A DNA stretch of 64,000 nt from Trichodelitschia bisporula (lineage: Eukaryota > Ascomycota > Dothideomycetes > Phaeotrichales > Phaeotrichaceae): positions 434,001 to 498,000 of the forward strand of contig ML996707.1 in assembly GCA_010356995.1 (NCBI GenBank). Direction: 5' to 3'. This document shows, in pieces, positions 57,236 through 64,000 of the stretch (the first letter of the stretch is position 1; each line of letters starts with the position of its first letter). Both the position numbers and the translations under genes were made by a program. The notes below the pieces were generated by a model. That model worked only from the letters and a program-made list of their open reading frames with translations. It searched no databases and was not told the origin of the DNA.

Positions 57236-60200
57236 ATGCCTGCGCCCCTTGCATCGCAGACACGAGCGTCTGCGCCTGCAAAGGCCGCGGACCCCGCGAA
57301 ACCCGCCCCAAAGCTCACGACGCGCAACCTCGTTGGCGGCAAACCGATTGACGTCCACAGCAACGCTACAGTGCGCGACAAAGTGCGAAAATGGCATCTT
57401 AAAGGCGGAGGCGTAATCACGCAGGATGACGTTTTGGCGGACTCTGATGCGGAGGTGCCTGCGAAAGAACCCGTGAAGGAGGCAAAGGAGTCAAGGGAGC
57501 CGTCCGTGGTCGAAAACAGCAAGGAGCTGGTGCTTGTCAAGCCTGATGGCGTCAAGTCAGACGTCTCCTCCAGGTCCAAGGGCAAGGGGGAATCGGTGCT
57601 TGTCGCGCCGGATGGCGTCAAGTCAGACGTCTCCTCCAGGTCAAAGGGCAAGAGCAGAGCGGGCTCCGAGACACCTGTTGTCGTTGTCGAGTATGACACC
57701 GCCGATGCGCCAGCAACCCCACAGCGTAGCCACGTTTCAATCCGCGAAGCCGTAACCGAACCTGCACGTCCGCGCATCATCGAACATCGACCAAAGGCAG
57801 ACAGCGCGGAGGGTCGAATTGTCGATCCTCCCTCCACCCCTCACCAAAGCGACTTATCGCTCCGCGAACCACCTGCTACCGATCCGCTCAAGCCGCGCAT
57901 CGTCGAACGCAAGCCCCGTCCGAACACGCTTGATGAGGAAATCCACGAGGCTACGGCGCCAAAGAAACGCGTTGTCAGCGACAGTCGTTGGCGGCGACAG
58001 CACTCTCCCACCAAGCCCACCCAGCCGAAAGAACCGGCGCCGCCTCCTGCATCAAACCTTTCTAAGAAGGACGTCAAGCTTGCGTGGGTCCGGCCACCGC
58101 TCCTTCCACGCCAGAGCGGCGGGACGGAAGAACCACCGAAACCGAAACCAAAGCCTCCTGCGAAGCCGATCGGTGTGTATTCTGGCAAGGTACAGCAGCC
58201 TCGTCGTCCGCTCGCTGCCACCGTACTCAGCCCTCTCCTTAATAAACTGGAGGGCTCGTTCCTCGACACGCCTCCACAGCAAATCCAGCCTCTCAGCCCG
58301 CCTCGTACGAGATCCACTCTTCGCAAAAAGCCTCCTCAACCGCGTGCTACGTCACCAGATTGGGTCAGCAGTGACGACGACGACATCCATCCTAGTCGCA
58401 ATAACGCTCGTCGACGCCGCAGCAGCGCACAGCCTGAACCATTCATTGACCGACGCACCTCGAAGAACCGGCGAAAGAGCCGCGAGACCCTCTCTGAACC
58501 CTCTCTCTCATCCTCCGAAGAATCCCCAGAGCGACGTCCTAGCGATCGTCGGCGAAACAAGAGTGCCGGGCCTGGAGGTCAAGACTATCGTGGCTATGTT
58601 AGTGACCGCAGACCGAGCAGCGATCGGCGAGCCAGCATGACAAAGAAGCCATCAATGGACGCGCACGATATTCCACATGGCATGCGGCGTGAGAATCACA
58701 TGCGATCGAAAACCGAAGGCAGTTATATGGAGGATAGAGGCTACAAGCAGTCCCCTCGACCGCGGCAAGATCATGATTATGGCCGAACAGCGGCCGATTA
58801 TCGTAGCGAGTACGAAAAGTTTGCGCCTCGGCGTGATCCGTACGACACAGAGCGGAGTGGCACCGTGCGGAGAAAGCAGCCTCCTGCTTACGAGGCAGCT
58901 GAAGATGAGCCCCCTCCACTCCAGCCAGTCTCTGGCAACCGCGTCGAGGCATGGCTTTCCGGGACTCCAGATCCCTTCACAACTCCTAAAAAGAAGCCTG
59001 ATCGCAGAGTGTTCTCATTTGAGCAAACGAGCAAGCTTGAGCTTTCGCCTTCAGATGTCACCTCAGAGAGCCACAGTCCGGATGTGCGGTCTAGCAAGCG
59101 AAAGTCTTCATCGAAGAAAAGCAAGGATCTTAGGGTGGAGACTGAATTGCGGCGACATGTACGCGCGCACTCTGAGCCACTTAACCACGACTTGGAGTCA
59201 GAGACGGGCTACTCATCCACCACATCTGCATCGACATTGAAGCGCAGCGGCGCGCACCGCGGTCACGCACGTACCCCGACGCGCGACTTGAAGTCTCCTC
59301 GATACGATGACACAAACACGGATGTCTCAACGGCGACTTCCTTGACTGAGAGTTCTCGCCTCACCGAGACAACCGTCACTGACAGCTCTCATCTCACCGG
59401 ATCTGTCATCACCGAATCTGTCATCACAGAGTCGACCATCACTGATTCAACCCTCACCGAGTCAACTCTCACTGAGAGTGATTTGACTTCGAGCGCGCTC
59501 TCATCGTCAGTTGATCCGCGGCAATTTGAGCTTCCCGAGCTCCGCCCGCGGCCTGGCATGCCGGGGTACGTTGCACGACGGATGTTCCCCTCCACAGGCA
59601 AACGCCTCTCGACCATTGCATCAGTCGAAACATTCAACACGAAAGCACAACAGGCGCCTCCATCGGAGATTTCAGAAGGCGGCTCGGAAGTCAGCCAAGC
59701 CACCGAGCGGCCAGCCAGCGACATCGTCACGGACCTCCCGAACATGGCTGGTGACAACACCGTGGGAGCATCCAAGAGCCGTGCTAGCCTGAAGAGACGC
59801 CTTACGAAGCACTCCGATCTGATGACCGTTCTCTCGATGCCGGGTGCGACGAGGAGCAAGAGCATCATCTCTGCTCGCAGCATCCGCACGCACCGCAGTC
59901 GTCTCGAGACGGCCACCGTGCAGGATCTCATGCGAGAGCTCGCATCCGATGAGTCCAAATACATGCGCGAGCTGCGCACCCTCGCTGACAGCGTTATTCC
60001 CGTGTTGCTAAAATGCCTGCTCTCCAAGTCCGAGGCCTCGGTGGCCGTTGGGCTTTTCAACAAGGCGCTCACGACGGAGAAGGAGGCCATTGCGGCGACG
60101 ACGAAGACGATAACCGACATGAGTATCGCAGTCAAGAAACTCAAAACACTCCATAAGCGGATTCCCAAGGAGAGCCATACCTCGTTTCTGATCTGGGCGC

Positions 60201-63200
60201 AAAGTGCACACAAACACTACTCAGAGTACGTCGGCACATGGCGGCTCGGGTTTCAGGACGTAGTTGTCAATCTGGTTGCGGAAGAAGGTGCCTCGACGGT
60301 CGTTGGAACGCAACTGACAACGGGGATTGAGGACGGCATGCAGCGGAACGACGAGGGATACATCGTCACCGGTGATGGAGAGCGTGTTGACGTCGAGTAC
60401 CTCCTGCGGCGACCGCTCGTGCGCCTCAAGTACCTGACCAAAACGGTCAAGGGCATCAACTACAAGCAACCCTCAGAGGCGACGTCCGCTCTATTCACCA
60501 AGTTCCAGAACTTACTCGATACCTGCAGGAAGAAGATCAACGACGAGCGGGCCCGGATCGAAGATGAAGTTGCGGCGATGATCGATGCCACTCGCGCTCG
60601 GGATCCCAGGACCCTGGCACCGTTGGCTGGTGTCAAAATCGATCCGACACGTCGCGTGCGCGCACGCGACTTCTTCGACCTTAGTTTCTCACACTCAAGC
60701 GGGCAGCAATTCGACTCTCGAATCGAAATGCTGATGCGCGACGATGCTCCCGGCAAAGGCAACGGTGGCGATGTCTTGATTTGCGACGTCGACGTCACTG
60801 GCCGGTGGTTGTTCCTTCCTCCTGTACAACTCAACCGCATCTCCACCCGCGCTGGAGATGAATTTGGCGAAATTGTCGTCATGATCCGTGGGGGTGTGTC
60901 TACGAATAAGGAGTGGCGCGAGATGTTCACACTCCGGACAGATGATGAGGAAGTTCGATTCGAGTGGATCTCGATGCTGGGTCTTACCCCTGAACCGCCT
61001 AAAATGGTCCGCACGCGAACTTTTAGGGAAGCTTGCCCTACAAGCAGCCACGGCTCATCACTCGTTTCTACATCGACCCGTACCGACTCCACTTACACAT
61101 ATACCAGCGGCTCATCGGGTGCTCAGGAGAGCCTCGTTCCAATTGGTGCTCGGCCTGGTGCCAATGCAAAGAAGTGGAGTGCGGATACCCCAGAGCGGCG
61201 TTCACCAGAGGTGGGCTCGCCGGTATCGCCGCCGAGCAGTGACAGCACTAGCCACCATTCGAAGCTGGACGACGTCGATACCATCTCAACTTTCTCATGG
61301 GGCACAAGCTACATCCCCGCACATCGGCGAAAGACACCAGAACCAATTGAAGGAGCTTCAAGCACATCCTCAATCCTGCCTCAGGAACAGGTTCCGGACC
61401 GTTCCGCGAGCATGCCTCGAGACTTGAACGAAGCCATGGCACTTGCCGGCCGGGCCGAGCCTTCCACTCCGACATTGAAGCGCACCACCGCCAAGCGCTA
61501 CCACCACCGCAAGACTCCTTCTTTGCCAACGACGCCTGAGGAACGGTGCTCTCCTCCACTGGCGGCGCCCACGAAGTCCCCAGTGCAGCCGTCTTCCGAG
61601 CCCACTCGCCGTTCCTCTGGTACGAAGCAAACATCGTCACGCCAACCAAGCAAGCGCCAAGCCAAGAAGCCCGAGTCCAAAGGATTCAGCGTCTGGTTAC
61701 CGACATCAGATGCAGAGCTGAGCGACGATTCTGACAAGTCCGGCGAGGAGACGTCGCCAATTGCTAGGTCTAAGCATAATCGCTCATCTTCAGTGCCGAT
61801 TCTCGACCTTCCGAATATCCCGAAGTTGAGGAAACCGGAGGTGAACTCGGGAGATCGTCAGGTAAGAGAAAATCGCAACACGAGCGGTCCTAGCAGGACG
61901 CAAACAAAGTCTCGTCCACCTTCTGGAAAACCTTCACCCAGCCCCCCCGAGCCCGAGACCCCGCCTCCCCCTCCACCGCACCGCTCGCCGAGTTCATCTC
62001 AGGGGAAGCTTGGAACAATACCTACTTTCACACCCACTCCTACCCAACAGAAGCGCAGATCTTCCTCGCCCCTGAAGCACGAATACCAGCCGTCCTCCCC
62101 GAGTTTGACCTCAAGCTCGTCCGAGGAGTACACTGATGACGATATCTCGCAGTCTTCATCGAGTGATTCGGAAGACGATAGCATCGACAACATAGAAGAC
62201 GACGATATCATCAGTCAGTTATCCTCAGCCATGGTCGCACCATCTCGTATCGCAGCTCAGGAGAGAATGTACTCGATTCCAAACGCCCCGGCCACGGTGA
62301 CGCCTTCTCAGTCAGCTTCGCAGGCGCCATACAGGAAAGTCGTGAAGCAGTCCAGCGATATCATGTTCAAGACTTACGCCACCGTCTTCGCTTGGCTTGA
62401 CGACCGTGGCCGCCATGATAATCTTCATACATCTGAATGCCTGATCGTTGTCTCTCCCGGTCTCATCGAAGCCTTCGATGATGGGTCTGCGGACGGTCCG
62501 CCGCTCATCGCACTGGAGCTGACTCCGATTGTGAGCATCCATCGTGGGACCGTGATTGACGTCAGCATCCAGTCGCCTGTGACCGAGGGCTCCAAGCTGA
62601 AGCCGAAGTCGCGGCAGTTCATGTTCCGTGTGCGCGACTCTTTGGAGGCCGAGGCTTTCTATGGTCAAGTGAACAAGGCGCGGAACAACAATCCAACATA
62701 CAAGCTACTGCAAGACGCACGCCCGGCGCCGCCAGCTGACCCAGCTTGGGCATCTGGTCTGGATCGCGCAAACAGCTTCCGTGCGCAGGGTGCCGGGCCT
62801 GCGCCTAGTTTCTGGAACATTGGCACTCGTCGCTCTCGTAGTTACCGCGCGTCTACTCGTGCTCCGTCTACCGCCGCAAACACCGAGAGCTCAGTCCGGA
62901 CCATTCAATCTGTTCTTTCTGCGATGAAGCGTCTCGGTGCTAGCCGCTTGTTCAGCAACACCCGGGCCAATTCAAGCAACAATGAGGGTTCGTTCGAGAA
63001 CGACGGATCCGGAGGCGAGACTCCCCCGACCGAGCTTATTGGCGGTGCGCAGGGATTGATCGCCAGCGCAAAGGTCCGGCTCTACACTCGGCCCCACAGC
63101 ACCTCGCGGAATTTTCGTGACATTGGCTCAGGACGTCTCTTCATCAAGCGCCCGGAGCCGGACAATACGCCCAACGCGCCTGCCCGCTTGCACACGGGGT

Positions 63201-63499
63201 CGGAGAAGCGTGTCATGGTGGTCAACGAGAAGCGCGGCAATGTCATGCTTGATGTTACTCTAGGCTCGATGTGCTTTGAGCCTCTGGCTCGTGTCGGCAT
63301 TGCCGTCAGTGTGTGGGAGAATGTGGCCGAGGAAGGTGGCGTTGCTCATCAGGGCGGCGTTAGTGAGCGGCGTGTGCGCCTCTATGTTCTTCAGGTAAGT
63401 CTCTATGCTCTGGGATACAATTCAGATACTAACGTCTTGCAGTTGAAGGACGTCCAGAACACGGCGTACATTCTCTCGTTGCTGAGGGGTCGGAACTAG
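57236..63499 (+). CDS. Large DH/PH-like (RhoGEF-related) repeat-rich protein
   Basis: Exons 57236-63394 and 63443-63499 give about 2071 residues. Residues 1-700 are disordered, rich in Ser/Pro/Arg, with two internal duplications. At about 702-752 is a run of TES/TDS pentapeptides. About 890-1060 is helical and resembles a Dbl-homology domain: VQDLMRELASDESKYMRELR, VIPVLLKCLLS, WAQSAHKHYSEYV and RPLVRLKYLTKTVKGI. About 1135-1250 resembles a PH domain ending in EEVRFEWISMLGL. More disordered Ser/Pro sequence follows, then a second PH-like region near 1700-1820 (FAWLDDRGRHDNLHTSECLI) and a conserved C-terminal module (GSGRLFIKRPE, NVMLDVTLGSMCFEPLARVG). Ascomycete relatives are often labelled SRm160/300-like, which the domains do not support. 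Probable role: cortical or Rho-GTPase-linked scaffold; activity unproven. Confidence 0.85.
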   Translation: MPAPLASQTRASAPAKAADPAKPAPKLTTRNLVGGKPIDVHSNATVRDKVRKWHLKGGGVITQDDVLADSDAEVPAKEPVKEAKESREPSVVENSKELVLVKPDGVKSDVSSRSKGKGESVLVAPDGVKSDVSSRSKGKSRAGSETPVVVVEYDTADAPATPQRSHVSIREAVTEPARPRIIEHRPKADSAEGRIVDPPSTPHQSDLSLREPPATDPLKPRIVERKPRPNTLDEEIHEATAPKKRVVSDSRWRRQHSPTKPTQPKEPAPPPASNLSKKDVKLAWVRPPLLPRQSGGTEEPPKPKPKPPAKPIGVYSGKVQQPRRPLAATVLSPLLNKLEGSFLDTPPQQIQPLSPPRTRSTLRKKPPQPRATSPDWVSSDDDDIHPSRNNARRRRSSAQPEPFIDRRTSKNRRKSRETLSEPSLSSSEESPERRPSDRRRNKSAGPGGQDYRGYVSDRRPSSDRRASMTKKPSMDAHDIPHGMRRENHMRSKTEGSYMEDRGYKQSPRPRQDHDYGRTAADYRSEYEKFAPRRDPYDTERSGTVRRKQPPAYEAAEDEPPPLQPVSGNRVEAWLSGTPDPFTTPKKKPDRRVFSFEQTSKLELSPSDVTSESHSPDVRSSKRKSSSKKSKDLRVETELRRHVRAHSEPLNHDLESETGYSSTTSASTLKRSGAHRGHARTPTRDLKSPRYDDTNTDVSTATSLTESSRLTETTVTDSSHLTGSVITESVITESTITDSTLTESTLTESDLTSSALSSSVDPRQFELPELRPRPGMPGYVARRMFPSTGKRLSTIASVETFNTKAQQAPPSEISEGGSEVSQATERPASDIVTDLPNMAGDNTVGASKSRASLKRRLTKHSDLMTVLSMPGATRSKSIISARSIRTHRSRLETATVQDLMRELASDESKYMRELRTLADSVIPVLLKCLLSKSEASVAVGLFNKALTTEKEAIAATTKTITDMSIAVKKLKTLHKRIPKESHTSFLIWAQSAHKHYSEYVGTWRLGFQDVVVNLVAEEGASTVVGTQLTTGIEDGMQRNDEGYIVTGDGERVDVEYLLRRPLVRLKYLTKTVKGINYKQPSEATSALFTKFQNLLDTCRKKINDERARIEDEVAAMIDATRARDPRTLAPLAGVKIDPTRRVRARDFFDLSFSHSSGQQFDSRIEMLMRDDAPGKGNGGDVLICDVDVTGRWLFLPPVQLNRISTRAGDEFGEIVVMIRGGVSTNKEWREMFTLRTDDEEVRFEWISMLGLTPEPPKMVRTRTFREACPTSSHGSSLVSTSTRTDSTYTYTSGSSGAQESLVPIGARPGANAKKWSADTPERRSPEVGSPVSPPSSDSTSHHSKLDDVDTISTFSWGTSYIPAHRRKTPEPIEGASSTSSILPQEQVPDRSASMPRDLNEAMALAGRAEPSTPTLKRTTAKRYHHRKTPSLPTTPEERCSPPLAAPTKSPVQPSSEPTRRSSGTKQTSSRQPSKRQAKKPESKGFSVWLPTSDAELSDDSDKSGEETSPIARSKHNRSSSVPILDLPNIPKLRKPEVNSGDRQVRENRNTSGPSRTQTKSRPPSGKPSPSPPEPETPPPPPPHRSPSSSQGKLGTIPTFTPTPTQQKRRSSSPLKHEYQPSSPSLTSSSSEEYTDDDISQSSSSDSEDDSIDNIEDDDIISQLSSAMVAPSRIAAQERMYSIPNAPATVTPSQSASQAPYRKVVKQSSDIMFKTYATVFAWLDDRGRHDNLHTSECLIVVSPGLIEAFDDGSADGPPLIALELTPIVSIHRGTVIDVSIQSPVTEGSKLKPKSRQFMFRVRDSLEAEAFYGQVNKARNNNPTYKLLQDARPAPPADPAWASGLDRANSFRAQGAGPAPSFWNIGTRRSRSYRASTRAPSTAANTESSVRTIQSVLSAMKRLGASRLFSNTRANSSNNEGSFENDGSGGETPPTELIGGAQGLIASAKVRLYTRPHSTSRNFRDIGSGRLFIKRPEPDNTPNAPARLHTGSEKRVMVVNEKRGNVMLDVTLGSMCFEPLARVGIAVSVWENVAEEGGVAHQGGVSERRVRLYVLQVSLYALGYNSDTNVLQLKDVQNTAYILSLLRGRN
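63395..63442 (+). other. 48-nt in-frame, stop-free intron
   Basis: Donor CAG|GTAAGT, branch ACTAAC and acceptor TTGCAG are near perfect, yet the length is a multiple of three and contains no stop. Splicing gives YVLQ-LKDVQNTAYILSLL; retention would add 16 residues. Confidence 0.8.
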
Positions 63500-64000
63500 G
63501 CGGCGCCGCTATCTATACACCATTGCTAGTCTTGCTATCCCACATTCTTCGTGTGATCTTTGTATCTTTGTAATTTTTTTTCTCTTATTAGCGTGGTGTT
63601 CTGGCGCTGATTTTGCGTGACACGGCAACGCGAATGGGGGATTATGGGGCACGGAGGCTACGGGATAGAGAGGGTCGGCGGACTGTTGTTCAATGTTTTT
63701 CGTTGTATGTTAGGCTGCGTCCGTCTTGGACGTGAGCAGAGTGAGAGCAGCGCCAGTAGTAATGCACGAATAGCAACGATACTACATTATCATACATCTA
63801 TTTGGCTTGTACCCGTGGTTTTCCTCGGCCCGAACACGGCATCCCGACGTTCGCATTGCGCCAAGGTAAGGACTGCGGCAGCACCGGTTGCTCCGGCGCA
63901 ACAAGGGACCGGCGGGCGTAGCGATATGCAGACTCGCTTAAGTTGCACCGGCGGTCTGGCCCTGGGCTCGCCGGCACTGTGGCGCCTGTAGTGGGCGGAG
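63500..64000. other. Downstream sequence to window end
   Basis: Presumed 3' untranslated region of the DH/PH-like gene, then sequence without a recognisable gene up to the window edge. Confidence 0.45.

Overview
The window comes from the nuclear genome of a filamentous ascomycete (Pezizomycotina). Evidence: short spliceosomal introns (mostly 43-75 nt, GTAAGT-type donors, CTAAC-like branch sites), pyrimidine-rich leaders, and typical families (Zn2Cys6 regulator, HET domain, fungal rhodopsin-fold membrane protein, Fet3/Ftr1 iron uptake, Gns1-type elongase). I did not recognise any transposon, virus-like element, CRISPR array or tRNA. All exon coordinates were assembled by eye from splice consensus, frame and family similarity; the codon sums of every multi-exon model are divisible by three.

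Layout. 1-2935: no gene seen. 2936-4964: Zn2Cys6 transcription factor. 6163-7355: UCH37-type deubiquitinase. 8544-11495 (-): coiled-coil, single-pass membrane protein of a conserved fungal family. 12614-19454: very large GHKL ATPase (NO VEIN/sacsin type) + DUF3883-like + HET fusion. 21734-24536: fatty-acid elongase with a long acidic tail. 25790-26974 (-): cysteine-motif orphan. About 27-31.8 kb: gene-poor, holding a small secreted cysteine protein and a possible acylated mini-protein. 31881-33288: 3-isopropylmalate dehydrogenase (leucine synthesis). 33431-34683 (-): APC10/DOC1. 36476-38076: seven-TM rhodopsin-domain protein. About 38655-38846 (-): U2 snRNA. 39178-41207 (-) and 42485-43809 (+): divergent multicopper ferroxidase and high-affinity iron permease. 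44374-45888: BTB-like protein. 46748-47827: von Willebrand A protein. 48618-49145 (-): small probably tail-anchored protein. 49.2-53.7 kb: gene-poor. 53752-54511: GPI-anchored cysteine-rich secreted protein. 55324-56170: EBP-family sterol isomerase-like protein. 57236-63499: about 2070-residue DH/PH-like protein.

Working together. The clearest functional unit is the FET3-FTR1 pair: reductive iron uptake needs both proteins in one plasma-membrane complex, and the shared 1.28-kb promoter carries six exact ATCWGATAA sites (the SreA-type iron-repressor motif) plus three CCAAT boxes. Most other genes are unrelated housekeeping or cell-surface genes. The most unusual object is the ATPase-DUF3883-HET protein: its DUF3883 tail and HET domain lie in one uninterrupted exon, so the fusion does not rest on a doubtful gene join. 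It looks like a fungal self/non-self or immune-type receptor with a sacsin/NOV-like ATPase module in place of the usual NACHT or NB-ARC.
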